A stretch of DNA of 49,635 nucleotides from Chloroflexota bacterium. GTDB taxonomy: Bacteria > Chloroflexota > Dehalococcoidia > Lucifugimonadales > Lucifugimonadaceae. The stretch lies in contig JAQBVG010000005.1 in assembly GCA_027623655.1 (NCBI GenBank), positions 1-49,635 of the forward strand, written 5' to 3'. The number at the start of each line of letters is the position of its first letter. Position 1 is the stretch's first letter. Below, piece after piece: positions 42,030 to 49,635 of this stretch. Under the pieces are notes generated by a model. It was not told the origin of the DNA, did no database searches, and was given only the letters and a program-made list of their open reading frames with translations. The position numbers and the translations under genes were made by a program.

Positions 42030-43574
42030 ATGTCACCCGGATCACAGGGAAAAGTATTTTTGGTCGGTGCAGGCCCGGGAGACCCCGGACTTATCACCGT
42101 AAAGGGTCTCGAGTGCCTGCGAACAGCCGATGCAATCGTATTTGACCGGCTCGCGTCCCCTCGACTGCTGTCGGAAGCCCGTAGCGACGCCGAGATGTAC
42201 GACGCTGGCAAGGGCCGAGAAGACCATCGCATGACTCAGGAAGAAATCAACGAGCTTCTCATCGAACTTGGTTCGAGCGGCAAGACCGTCTGCCGTCTCA
42301 AGGGCGGCGACCCGTTCGTCTTCGGTCGAGGCGGTGAGGAAGCGCTCGAATTGGCGGCAGCGGGAATCGACTGGGAAGTCGTCCCCGGTGTTTCATCGAC
42401 AATCGCCGCCCCGGCTTACGCTGGGATCCCGGTGACTCACCGCGGAATCTCGACGTCGTTGACGATAGTCACAGGCAGCGAAGACCCGAACAAACCAGAC
42501 TCCACGATCAACTGGGATGCGCTTGCTTCCCTTTCCGGGACTCTGGTCTTCGTCATGGGCTGGAACGGGATGAACGATATCGTCAGCGCGTTGACATCTC
42601 GCGGGGTGCCTGGCGACCGACCTGCTGCCCTGGTCCAGTGGGGAACCACCGCCAGACAACGCACCGTCACCGGGCCAATCAACGAAATCGTAGACCGTGG
42701 AGTCGATGCCGGAATCGGCGCACCGGTGGTGCTGGTGGTCGGGGACGTCGTAGGCCTGCACGACGCCATGACATGGTTCGAAACCCGCCCGCTGTTCGGC
42801 AAGCGGATACTAGTTACGCGCGCGCGGTCCCAGGCCAGCCGACTCGCGAACCAACTCGAATACCTCGGTGCAGAGGTCGTCGAGTATCCCACAATCGAAA
42901 TCGTTCCCGTCCGCAATCCGGCCCCGTTCGACGAAGCCCTCCGCAATATCTCGAAATACGACTGGATGATGCTCACCAGTTCAAATGCCGTACGCGGGCT
43001 AATCAGCAGAATGAGAGCGGTTGGCATCGACATGCGTGCGCTTGCGCATCTCAAGTTTGGAGTGGTCGGACCTTCGACAGCCAGCGAACTTTCGCAACTT
43101 GGCATAACGGCCGATGTCATGCCCGATCAGTTCGTAGCCACCGCGATGGTCGACCTCTTAAAACGAGATGGTACCGTCCCCGCCAACGTGCTGTTCCCGC
43201 GATCCGAAATCGGGCACGAAGCCCTGACCAGTGGCCTGCAGGAACTGGGTTCAAATGTCGACGAAGTCGTCGCCTACTCGACGGAAACACCTCAAAACAG
43301 TGGCGGACTTGCCCGCGAAGCCTATGAGCAGGGAATCGATTTCACTACATTCACCAGCTCCTCAACCGTCCGAAATCTCGTCGAGTTGCTGGGCGGTAGC
43401 CCACAACTCATCAACAGTTCCAGGACGGTCATTATCGGTCCCGTAACCGCCGAAACGGCGAGGGAATTAGGTGTCAATGTCGATATTCAGGCCGAAGTGC
43501 AGTCGATCGCCGGGTTGGTCAGTGCTATCAGGGCATACGTTGCAGGCGGCCAATCCGAGATAATAGTCAGATGA
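42030..43574 (+). CDS. cobA-hemD: Fused uroporphyrinogen-III C-methyltransferase / uroporphyrinogen-III synthase
   Basis: A 514-residue fusion. Residues 1-255 are a SAM-dependent uroporphyrinogen-III methyltransferase (CobA/SumT) with FLVGAGPGDPGLIT, RLKGGDPFVFGRGGEEA and VTHRGISTSLTIVTG. Residues 260-514 are HemD, with RILVTRARSQASRLANQLE, MMLTSSNAVRGLISRM and FTTFTSSSTVRNLVELLG. Together they close hydroxymethylbilane to uroporphyrinogen III and methylate it to precorrin-2. This order supplies the dehydrogenase at 40389. CobA-HemD fusions are known from other bacteria. The ATG immediately follows the hemC stop. Confidence 0.93.
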   Translation: MSPGSQGKVFLVGAGPGDPGLITVKGLECLRTADAIVFDRLASPRLLSEARSDAEMYDAGKGREDHRMTQEEINELLIELGSSGKTVCRLKGGDPFVFGRGGEEALELAAAGIDWEVVPGVSSTIAAPAYAGIPVTHRGISTSLTIVTGSEDPNKPDSTINWDALASLSGTLVFVMGWNGMNDIVSALTSRGVPGDRPAALVQWGTTARQRTVTGPINEIVDRGVDAGIGAPVVLVVGDVVGLHDAMTWFETRPLFGKRILVTRARSQASRLANQLEYLGAEVVEYPTIEIVPVRNPAPFDEALRNISKYDWMMLTSSNAVRGLISRMRAVGIDMRALAHLKFGVVGPSTASELSQLGITADVMPDQFVATAMVDLLKRDGTVPANVLFPRSEIGHEALTSGLQELGSNVDEVVAYSTETPQNSGGLAREAYEQGIDFTTFTSSSTVRNLVELLGGSPQLINSSRTVIIGPVTAETARELGVNVDIQAEVQSIAGLVSAIRAYVAGGQSEIIVR

Positions 43575-44551
43575 CCAGCGATCAGTATTCTCACCTGCGC
43601 CGATTCCGACGAAACGCGACTCTCCGCAACATGCTTGCCGAAACTCGCCTCTCCCCGGCAAATTTCATCTATCCGATGTTCGTGGTCAACGGTACCGGGA
43701 TCAGGACGCCAATCGAACCGATGCCCGGCATAGACCAGGTGTCGGTAGATACCGCCGTTGAGGAGGCCCAGAAGGCTGCCGAAGTCGGAGTGAAATCGGT
43801 ACTGCTCTTCGGAATTCCCGACGAAAAAGATGCCAGCGGCTCCAGGTCAACATCACCTGACGAAGCGGTCCAACGGGCGATCGGCGCAATCAAAGCAGTG
43901 CTACCCGAAACACACATCATCACCGATGTTTGTCTCTGTGAGTACACCGACCACGGTCACTGCGGAATAGTCTCCGGCGACAGCGTGGACAACGACGCAA
44001 CCCTGCCGCTGCTTGCCGAAACTGCCGTTTCACATGCACAGGCCGGTGCCGACATGGTCGCACCTTCGGCGATGATGGACGGTCAGGTCGCGGCCATAAG
44101 AGCAGCTCTGAACGAATCGGATTTTTCAGATGTCCCGATCATGGGCTACTCGGCCAAATACGCGTCGGCCTTCTACGGTCCGTTCAGAATCGCAGTCGAC
44201 TCGGCACCCCGGTTCGGCGACCGCCGAAGCTACCAGATGGCCCCAACGCAGGGACGGGAAGCGATGCGGGAAATCGAGGCCGATCTGGAGGAGGGTGCCG
44301 ATCTCATCATGGTGAAGCCGGCACTTGCCTATCTCGACATCATTAAAGAAGCGTCGATGAGATTTGACGCACCGATCGCAGCCTACAACGTGAGTGGCGA
44401 ATACTCCATGATCGCCGCGGCAGGTAAAGCGGGTTGGCTCGAACGTGACCGCGCACTGATGGAAGTGCTCACCGCTATAAAGCGCGCAGGCGCAGACTTG
44501 ATCATCACGTACAGCGCTATCGAAGCAGCGAGAATACTCGCCTCAGGCTAG
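43571..44551 (+). CDS. hemB: Delta-aminolevulinic acid dehydratase (porphobilinogen synthase)
   Basis: A 326-residue HemB joining two 5-aminolevulinates into porphobilinogen. The zinc cysteines are in DVCLCEYTDHGHCG (about 121, 123 and 131), so it is the Zn-dependent type. The Schiff-base lysines are in MGYSAKYASAFYGPF (about 196) and LIMVKPALAYLD (about 249). It overlaps cobA-hemD by 4 nt (ATGA). It is the last gene of the tetrapyrrole operon. The 5-aminolevulinate-forming genes are not adjacent. Confidence 0.95.
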   Translation: MTSDQYSHLRRFRRNATLRNMLAETRLSPANFIYPMFVVNGTGIRTPIEPMPGIDQVSVDTAVEEAQKAAEVGVKSVLLFGIPDEKDASGSRSTSPDEAVQRAIGAIKAVLPETHIITDVCLCEYTDHGHCGIVSGDSVDNDATLPLLAETAVSHAQAGADMVAPSAMMDGQVAAIRAALNESDFSDVPIMGYSAKYASAFYGPFRIAVDSAPRFGDRRSYQMAPTQGREAMREIEADLEEGADLIMVKPALAYLDIIKEASMRFDAPIAAYNVSGEYSMIAAAGKAGWLERDRALMEVLTAIKRAGADLIITYSAIEAARILASG

Positions 44552-44589
44552 CCCGGACCGGCCAGCAACATCTCTTCGCAAACCGCGTT

Positions 44590-44606
44590 CGTCAGGCAGC
44601 CTGACG
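44590..44606 (+). terminator. Stem-loop after hemB
   Basis: CGTCAGG (44590-44596) and CCTGACG (44600-44606) form a 7-bp stem around a CAG loop, 38 nt after the hemB stop. There is no T-run, so intrinsic termination is uncertain; Rho-dependent ending or mRNA 3' stabilisation is also possible. Confidence 0.4.
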
Positions 44607-44772
44607 GCTGTGCATGCCTGCGGATTTTGGAAGATCTACCCCTGCCGGGCATCGATATTTGCACGGTCAGCGCGTTGGTTCCAGTCCTGATGCGTGCGAC
44701 AATTAATGGCTCACACCATTGGTTTGCAGGCAAGTTGTTTTGATCCAGAATTCCGGGTAGAGGGTATTCCGT

Positions 44773-45504
44773 ATGAGTGAAATCGTTACCGCAAGTAATC
44801 TCAGAGGGCTTGCAGCAGAACTTATCGCGACATTCACGTTCGTGTTTTTTGGTATCGGTGCCGTGGGTGCTGCCCTGTCGTTCGTGACCCCGCTGGATGC
44901 AACGGGACTGGTAATCGTTGCCCTCGGCCATGGCGTCGGGATTTTTGTTGGGATCGTGTTAATCGAGCGGATTACCGGGGCACACCTGAACCCGGCTGTC
45001 ACGATCGCGAGCATCGTTTCCGGAAATCTTGGTGCTGTCACGGGTCTCTTTTACATAGTCGGACAGCTCGCAGGCGCGACGTTTGCCGCGTTGTTGCTGG
45101 ATCAGTTCCTCTGGGCGCGGGACGGTCTTGGTGTCCATGCCCTCAACGTCTCGACGGGTGATGGCCTTGCAATCGAAGTCATTCTGACGTTCATCCTGGT
45201 TTTTGTGGTTTTCGCGACCGCAGTAGACAGACGGGGCAACGAGGCGTGGGCCCCTCTCGCAATCGGTCTCGTAATTTTCATTGACCACCTGATTGCCGTC
45301 CCACTTACCGGCGCTTCGATGAACCCGGCCCGCAGCTTCGGTCCAGCGCTGATCCACGGTGCATGGGACGATCACTGGGTCTACTGGGTGGGTCCCGTCC
45401 TGGGTGGTCTCGTCGCCGCAATCGTCTACGTATTTCTGTTTGGCGAAAAGGGCGATCGGGACAAGTTCGGAACGATCAGCATCGGGCAGGTGACCGATAG
45501 TTAA
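44773..45504 (+). CDS. Aquaporin (MIP family), TIP/AqpM-like
   Basis: A 243-residue six-helix channel with both NPA boxes, HLNPAVT (Asn at about 73) and MNPARSF (Asn at about 184). By aligning against E. coli AqpZ from memory, the selectivity-filter positions read His (about 53, in ALGHGVG), His (about 172, in FIDHLIAVP), Ala (about 181, in GASMN) and Arg (about 187). An H-H-A-R filter differs from water-specific AqpZ (F-H-T-R) and resembles plant TIP or animal AQP8-type channels, which can pass ammonia or hydrogen peroxide. The actual substrate is not proven. GAGGG (44760-44764) lies 8 nt before the ATG. It is probably monocistronic. Confidence 0.88.
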   Translation: MSEIVTASNLRGLAAELIATFTFVFFGIGAVGAALSFVTPLDATGLVIVALGHGVGIFVGIVLIERITGAHLNPAVTIASIVSGNLGAVTGLFYIVGQLAGATFAALLLDQFLWARDGLGVHALNVSTGDGLAIEVILTFILVFVVFATAVDRRGNEAWAPLAIGLVIFIDHLIAVPLTGASMNPARSFGPALIHGAWDDHWVYWVGPVLGGLVAAIVYVFLFGEKGDRDKFGTISIGQVTDS

Positions 45505-45576
45505 TAGTTAGTTTTTTCTGCACACCGGACCGGCTCTAAACCGAATCGGCTCTAAAACTGTATCGTTTCATACAGG

Positions 45577-46857
45577 ATGACTAACTTCGCCGCACAGTTT
45601 GGGAAACCGGTAGGGCCTTACATTTCGGCTCGGCTGGCTTTCGCACTGACGTTGATATTGGTCGTCGGGACGCTTACACCAGCGTGTTCGTCCGGATCGC
45701 AATCTGCAGGCAATACAGATTCAACCGAGATCAACGTCGAGGTCGAAATAACCCGCGATCAACTCCAGTTGGCGCTTGACGCATGGCGGGAAAATGAACG
45801 AATAACCGGCGCCACCATGTCGGTGTACTCTCCGGCGACGGGACAACTGGACCTGGCAAGTGGCCTGGCAAAACGGTCGATCGATCCAGATAGATTTCCC
45901 GACGAGATTCTTACGCACGATACGCCGATGTTCGTTGGCGACCTGACCCACACACTTGTGGCTGCCCTGGTAATTCAACTTGCGGAGCAAGGCGAGATCA
46001 CGCTTGATGCTCCAGTAGTCGAGTGGTTTACAGGGATCAAAAACTCAGATCAAATCACCGTCCGAAACCTCCTTGAACATACCAGCGGAGTACCGGTGTT
46101 TTACACCGAAGAATTCCTGGACGTCTTGTACGAGCAGGAACCGAACGTCACGCGTTCGCCAGATGAAGTAATTTCCATCGCTGCGATGAACGCTGACGGC
46201 TCATATTTCCTGCCGGGTTCAGCTTATGGATATTCCAAGACCAACTACCTGATCCTCGGTCGTATCGTGGAGTTGGTCACGAGACGACCGCTCGAAGCCG
46301 AGTTGCAGCAGTTGTTTTTTGAACCACTCGACTTCAATAGCACCTATCTGGCGGGACACGAAAGCATTCCGGGCGGTACACCGTCTGGGTATGAATATGC
46401 CGGCACAGGCGCACGGGCACCTACCGCCATCGACGGGCATGTCCCTCAGACACCGGCCAACGCCGTCATCAGTGCCGAATGGGCATCGGGCGGCCTGATC
46501 TCGACCACGGATGAAATCGTTGAACTGGTCCGGGTGTTGTTCGAATCGCCACGTTTTGCGAAAGTCGCAACAGAGATGCTTCGGCCAGCCGTGCACCCGG
46601 CGCAACAAACCGACGCCATCCGGGTCGACTCAGGCGCAGGTGTCTTCACATGGATAGACGACGGCGAATTGACCGTCGGCCAGTTCGGGTTCATATATCC
46701 GTTCTCCGCCCAGTTCACTTACTGGACTGAGTCGAAAACGGTAATCGCGGTAATCGCAAATGAAGTCGACTCGTCACGCAATCCCGGTTCGAATTTCCAG
46801 CTTCCGGTTATCGAAAACCTGATCCGTGAAGCCAAACAGATTCTCCTGGTAAAGTAG
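45577..46857 (+). CDS. Serine-hydrolase (beta-lactamase class C) fold lipoprotein lacking the catalytic Ser and Lys
   Basis: A 426-residue exported lipoprotein with a signal peptide and lipobox LTPACSS (Cys at about 37). The body matches the beta-lactamase/D-alanyl carboxypeptidase-like family. However, the SxxK box, normally followed by a helix like TLVAALVIQLAEQGE, reads DLTH (about 122-125). The second motif reads YSK (about 219-221) in SAYGYSKTNYLILG, where YSN is usual. The first LLEHTSGVP block is intact. With the nucleophile and base both replaced, ordinary acyl-enzyme chemistry is unlikely. It may be a binding protein or a diverged enzyme. It is not a resistance gene by this evidence. 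Confidence 0.75.
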   Translation: MTNFAAQFGKPVGPYISARLAFALTLILVVGTLTPACSSGSQSAGNTDSTEINVEVEITRDQLQLALDAWRENERITGATMSVYSPATGQLDLASGLAKRSIDPDRFPDEILTHDTPMFVGDLTHTLVAALVIQLAEQGEITLDAPVVEWFTGIKNSDQITVRNLLEHTSGVPVFYTEEFLDVLYEQEPNVTRSPDEVISIAAMNADGSYFLPGSAYGYSKTNYLILGRIVELVTRRPLEAELQQLFFEPLDFNSTYLAGHESIPGGTPSGYEYAGTGARAPTAIDGHVPQTPANAVISAEWASGGLISTTDEIVELVRVLFESPRFAKVATEMLRPAVHPAQQTDAIRVDSGAGVFTWIDDGELTVGQFGFIYPFSAQFTYWTESKTVIAVIANEVDSSRNPGSNFQLPVIENLIREAKQILLVK

Positions 46858-46938
46858 TCGGCGACCTGACACAGCCTTCATCGAATCCAATACATCAAAT
46901 CCCACCCCGCATATTTCCTGCACTAGAGTTTTTGACGA

Positions 46939-47373
46939 CTAGCGCACCAGGCGACCGCGAAAAGCCGAGCGCCTCACCGGCCCAAATTTTCGACTGTCAG
47001 TCGATGCCGCACGGTTGTCGCCAAGCACCACGTATTCGTCAGGTCTCGGCCACCACTGATTGTTATCTGCCGAGGGATCGGGGCAGTACGCGAACCGGTC
47101 GACCACTGGCTGTTCATCGACGAACAACACCCCTGATCGCAGTTCCACCGTTTCACCAGGCAACCCCACAATTCTTTTCAGTATCCAGTGATTCGGTTCC
47201 AACGGATCCTCCAACCGCACCACATCGAACCGCCGCGGCTCACGATTCCTGAACCCTGCTCTCTTCGTAAACACCCACGAATTCTCAGCGATTGTTGGTT
47301 CCATGCTCCTGCCTCTGACCCTGATGAACTGAATCGATAGCAACTCAATAAGCCTGTTCACAATGAATTTCAT
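46939..47373 (-). CDS. sodX: S26-family signal peptidase, probable nickel SOD maturation protease
   Basis: A 144-residue small type I signal peptidase. An N-terminal hydrophobic stretch precedes GRSMEPTI with the nucleophile Ser (about 23). The base Lys is in ILKRIVGLPGE (about 66), and VVLGDNRAASTDSRKFGPV is the usual C-terminal box. The protein is short, as are SodX-type peptidases, which remove the N-terminal extension of nickel superoxide dismutase and expose its first His. The gene diverges from sodN with 132 nt between starts, matching the family habit. The gene-specific role is inferred from this neighbourhood. Confidence 0.87.
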   Translation of the reverse strand: MKFIVNRLIELLSIQFIRVRGRSMEPTIAENSWVFTKRAGFRNREPRRFDVVRLEDPLEPNHWILKRIVGLPGETVELRSGVLFVDEQPVVDRFAYCPDPSADNNQWWPRPDEYVVLGDNRAASTDSRKFGPVRRSAFRGRLVR

Positions 47374-47401
47374 CGGTAGACAACTGTTCTTCGTGGTAGA
47401 T

Positions 47402-47432
47402 TTGTCGGGCCAATCGACCGTGGGTTGTCGGG
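47402..47432. promoter_or_regulatory. Direct repeat between sodX and sodN
   Basis: TTGTCGGG occurs at 47402-47409 and again at 47425-47432, a 23-nt step close to two helical turns. It lies in the 132-nt divergent region and could be a paired site for a metal or redox regulator, or could overlap a promoter. No regulator gene is adjacent. Confidence 0.35.
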
Positions 47433-47505
47433 AAGGCTGGTAGCAGACAGCTTAACTCCACGATTCCAACCGCTCACGCTCGCAGACAGACCTAGGAGAA
47501 TTCTC

Positions 47506-47934
47506 ATGTTTCGAACTATTTCACGAATTGCCGACCGGGGCCTTCCCTTCGGTTTCGCTGACGCTCATTGTGACATCCCCTGCGGGATCTACGACCCTCG
47601 CGATGCCATCCAGGCGGCGCAAACCGTAATCCGTATGACCGAACTGATCGAGAGTATGGGTGTGCCGTCGAACGTTCAAGAGCACAACTCGTTCGCCCGA
47701 TACGTACAGGTCAAGGAAGAGCACGCAACCAAGGCCAAGAACGACATCCTGATCATCTGGACCGACTACTTCAAGCCCGAGCACCTTGCCGCGCACCCCA
47801 ATCTTCACACAAAGGTCTGGGAAGCCTGCAAGCTGGGTTCCTACGTGAAGCAGCACGTCGACATGGCAAAGGCGAAGGAGTTCAAGGCGGCCCTCGAACA
47901 GATCGGGGAGGCATTCGCCGCGACGAAGAAGTAG
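47506..47934 (+). CDS. sodN: Nickel superoxide dismutase
   Basis: A 142-residue Ni-SOD precursor. The nickel hook HCDIPCGIYDP starts at residue 21, so after removal of a 20-residue extension the mature protein would begin with His1, Cys2 and Cys6, which bind nickel. The remainder has the helical-bundle segments HNSFARYVQVKEEHA and IIWTDYFKPEHL. It disproportionates superoxide. The enzyme needs nickel uptake and the adjacent peptidase. AGGAG (47494-47498) lies 7 nt before the ATG. Ni-SOD is common in marine bacteria and cyanobacteria. Confidence 0.95.
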   Translation: MFRTISRIADRGLPFGFADAHCDIPCGIYDPRDAIQAAQTVIRMTELIESMGVPSNVQEHNSFARYVQVKEEHATKAKNDILIIWTDYFKPEHLAAHPNLHTKVWEACKLGSYVKQHVDMAKAKEFKAALEQIGEAFAATKK

Positions 47935-48037
47935 AAGGCCAGCTAACCGTCCTACCCCCTTCAACGGTGAGGGCCAGGGGCGTGAGTCGGGGTAAAGTCG
48001 GGGCGTACCGGCACCCTCCACCATCAGACACCGATCG

Positions 48038-48070
48038 AAAAGGACCGAGCAATTAGCTCGGTCCTTTTAT
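48038..48070 (+). terminator. Strong intrinsic terminator after sodN
   Basis: A perfect 13-bp stem, AAAAGGACCGAGC (48038-48050) with GCTCGGTCCTTTT (48056-48068), has a 5-nt AATTA loop and a T-run that is part of the right arm. It lies about 100 nt after sodN and would work in both directions. Confidence 0.85.
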
Positions 48071-48140
48071 TTGCCCGGACACATACACCTGTCACAATGC
48101 CACATGGGTGAGAAAACCAACCACGCTCTGCTGGACTCCC

Positions 48141-49406
48141 ATGACAAATAAATCAGCCCAACTACAGTCGAAAGCCCAAAAATATCTGGCAGGCGGATCG
48201 TTCGGAAACCCGACCGGAGACCTTGTGATTGCCCGCGGCACCGGAAGTCACGTCTGGGATTCGAACGGTCGAGAGTATGTCGACTATCTGTTGGGCTCGG
48301 GTCCAATGTTGCTCGGTCACGCTCACCCCGCCGTTATTGAGGCCGTTCAGGATCAACTTGCGAACGGCACCACGTACTTCGCAATGAACGAAAAGGCGAT
48401 CCTCCTCGCCGAAGAGATAGTCAGGGCTGTTCCCAGCGTCGAGAAGATCAGGTTCATGAGCACGGGAACAGAAGCTACGGCCTATGCTCTTCGATTAGCC
48501 CGGGCGGCGACAGGCCGTGAGAAAATCCTCAAATTCGAGGGTGGCTATCACGGCATGCATGACTACGCCCTCATGTCTCTTCGTCCATCGAAGCTCGCTG
48601 ATTATCCAAATCCGGTCCCCGATAGCAGGGGCATACCTAGAGCCGTCGAAGACACAGTGCTGGTCGCGCCGTTCAACGATCTCGAATACGCCACATCGAT
48701 CATTGAAGACTATCGTGATGAACTCGCGGCAGTAATCGTGGAGCCGCTGCAACGGATAATTCCACCCGCGCCCGGGTTCCTCGAAGGTCTTCGAGAAGCT
48801 ACTCAGATACACGATGTCCCACTCATTTTCGATGAGGTGGTCACCGGTTTTCGCCTGGCATTTGGAGGGGCTCAGGAGTACTACGGGGTCGAACCAGATA
48901 TCACGACCCTGGGCAAAGTCATCGGAGGCGGGTTCCCACTCGCGGCCGTTGGTGGAAAAGCGCAGTTCATGGACGAGTTTGATGCCAAAAAGACCGATGA
49001 AGCCCTGATTCAGATCGGCACGTTAAATGGCAATCCAATCGCCGCTGCGGCAGGGCTTGCCTCGATCAACGTGTTAAAGCAGCCCGGCACTTATGAGCGA
49101 CTTCGGGCGATCAGCAATTCGATAAGTTCGGCACTGGAGTCGGCCGCGGCCGACCTTGGCATCGCGGCGAACCTCGTTGGCGATGGACCGGTATTTGATC
49201 TTGTCTTTACCGGGAATCCTGTCGAAAACTATGCCCATGTCTTGCAGTCGAACAGGGTTCACCAGGCGAACTTTCTCAGGGAGTTGAAAGCACGCGGTGT
49301 TCTCAAAGATTCCAAGTTCTACGTTTCGATAGTCCACAACACCGATGATGTCGCAAAGACTGTTGAAGTTTTCACCGAAGCGCTAGCTGCAACAGTCGGT
49401 ACGTAA
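48141..49406 (+). CDS. Class III PLP aminotransferase, glutamate-1-semialdehyde aminomutase family
   Basis: A 421-residue fold-type I PLP enzyme. It has FMSTGTEATAYALRLARA, GGYHGMHD, FDEVVTGFR (PLP-binding Asp about 231), TTLGKVIGGGFPLAAVGG with the PLP Lys (about 259), and GTLNGNPIAAAAGLAS. Family members include HemL and various amine transaminases. HemL usually reads GTLSGNP where this protein has GTLNGNP, and its N-terminal half looks different. A role in 5-aminolevulinate formation is possible but not shown. The ATG at 48141 gives a normal start; a GTG at 48108 would add 11 atypical residues. Confidence 0.75.
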   Translation: MTNKSAQLQSKAQKYLAGGSFGNPTGDLVIARGTGSHVWDSNGREYVDYLLGSGPMLLGHAHPAVIEAVQDQLANGTTYFAMNEKAILLAEEIVRAVPSVEKIRFMSTGTEATAYALRLARAATGREKILKFEGGYHGMHDYALMSLRPSKLADYPNPVPDSRGIPRAVEDTVLVAPFNDLEYATSIIEDYRDELAAVIVEPLQRIIPPAPGFLEGLREATQIHDVPLIFDEVVTGFRLAFGGAQEYYGVEPDITTLGKVIGGGFPLAAVGGKAQFMDEFDAKKTDEALIQIGTLNGNPIAAAAGLASINVLKQPGTYERLRAISNSISSALESAAADLGIAANLVGDGPVFDLVFTGNPVENYAHVLQSNRVHQANFLRELKARGVLKDSKFYVSIVHNTDDVAKTVEVFTEALAATVGT

Positions 49407-49559
49407 ACACGAAACCTGTAGGACAGTGACGATCGAAGTATTCGCAGGCATGGACGCATCTCTCGTGCATCCCTGACAAGCCAGGCGGGCTGCCCGCAAC
49501 GCCGCCGCCAAACTCCACACCGGAGTCGGTGGCAATATTCGTGGCGCGGCCTGCACGAA
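49407..49559. other. Intergenic end region
   Basis: I see no gene or convincing terminator between the aminotransferase stop and the C-terminus of the minus-strand gene at the right edge. The longer open frame on the minus strand (49372-49602) is rich in Arg and Gly and looks like a shadow of the edge gene's region. Confidence 0.4.
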
Positions 49560-49635
49560 CTAAACCCCGTCGATAATCCGGTTCAGCGTCTCGCTGGGGC
49601 ACATCGCGGCCGTCACCTTCCCGGCGTCGGGTTTG
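49560..49635 (-). CDS. C-terminal end of an unidentified minus-strand protein (partial)
   Basis: The last 24 codons read leftward from the right edge as KPDAGKVTAAMCPSETLNRI and then IDGV, followed by TAG at 49562-49560. The residue pattern looks like a genuine C-terminal helix, but it is too short to assign a family. The gene would converge on the aminotransferase gene. Confidence 0.4.
   Translation of the reverse strand, partial: KPDAGKVTAAMCPSETLNRIIDGV

Noticed and set aside
45577-46857. Beta-lactamase resistance gene
   Set aside because: The catalytic Ser and Lys are replaced, and the family includes many non-resistance proteins.
48141-49406. HemL, to complete 5-aminolevulinate synthesis for the heme operon
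   Set aside because: The fold is right but key HemL-specific segments differ and the gene is separate from the operon, so only family-level naming is justified.
1-49635. tRNA, rRNA, CRISPR array, insertion sequence or attachment site
   Set aside because: None was seen on reading the sequence; a covariance or repeat search was not possible, so small RNAs may have been missed.

Overview
The window reads as a chromosomal segment of a free-living, probably marine, aerobic or microaerobic bacterium of moderate GC content. My best guess is Chloroflexota, SAR202/Dehalococcoidia-like. This is inferred from the gene mix and style: a solute-binding lipoprotein with a long Pro/Thr linker, sufBCDSU with a SufU-type scaffold, an hspR/cbpA/Clp heat-shock cluster, HpnCDE squalene genes, nickel superoxide dismutase with its own peptidase, and siroheme-based heme genes. 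It is not proven by any marker gene. I saw no rRNA, tRNA, CRISPR array, insertion sequence or phage gene.

Layout. (1) 1-9007, accessory metabolism: an aldehyde dehydrogenase, a DapA-family aldolase broken by a 7-nt duplication, a GNAT acetyltransferase, an orphan NMT1/THI5-like protein, a nucleotide-sugar epimerase, an orphan peptide/solute-binding lipoprotein and a frameshifted tandem universal stress protein. (2) 9174-14603, minus strand: the Fe-S assembly operon sufB-C-D-S-U. (3) 14974-19528: gatB, secG and a PEP-synthase-like gene interrupted by an in-frame TAG. (4) 19642-27542, minus strand: cysS, a fused ispDF, two tandem VTT/DedA membrane proteins, a ClpC-like ATPase, hspR and a CbpA-type J protein, with hsp20 diverging at 27771 behind a clear promoter. 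(5) 28355-34541: polyprenyl synthase, a hopanoid-type nucleosidase, a YjbQ-family protein and the squalene genes hpnC, hpnD and hpnE. (6) 34538-39147: a sugar or sugar-acid module made of a 2-hydroxyacid dehydrogenase with an in-frame TGA, an FGGY kinase, a class II aldolase, a 124-residue protein of unknown function and an extended SDR. (7) 39306-44551: a tetrapyrrole operon with a fused AhbA-AhbB siroheme decarboxylase, precorrin-2 dehydrogenase, hemC, cobA-hemD and hemB. (8) 44773-49635: an aquaporin, a serine-hydrolase-fold lipoprotein without its catalytic Ser/Lys, the divergent sodX/sodN pair and a GSA-aminomutase-family aminotransferase. The C-terminus of one more minus-strand gene lies at the right edge.

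How the genes fit together. The ispDF, polyprenyl synthase and hpnCDE genes make a route from the MEP pathway to squalene. No squalene-hopene cyclase is present, although a hopanoid-type nucleosidase gene is nearby. The tetrapyrrole genes cover 5-aminolevulinate to didecarboxysiroheme, which points to heme made through siroheme rather than through coproporphyrinogen. The Suf operon would supply Fe-S clusters, including those for the radical SAM steps that such a route needs.

The most striking feature is four disrupted genes (two frameshifts and two in-frame stops), all in peripheral genes while core genes are intact. They need read-level checking before they are called pseudogenes. The other points worth attention are the fused siroheme decarboxylase operon in an oxygen-adapted setting, the dead serine-hydrolase fold, the aquaporin with a His-His-Ala-Arg filter, and several well-formed stem-loops upstream of accessory genes.
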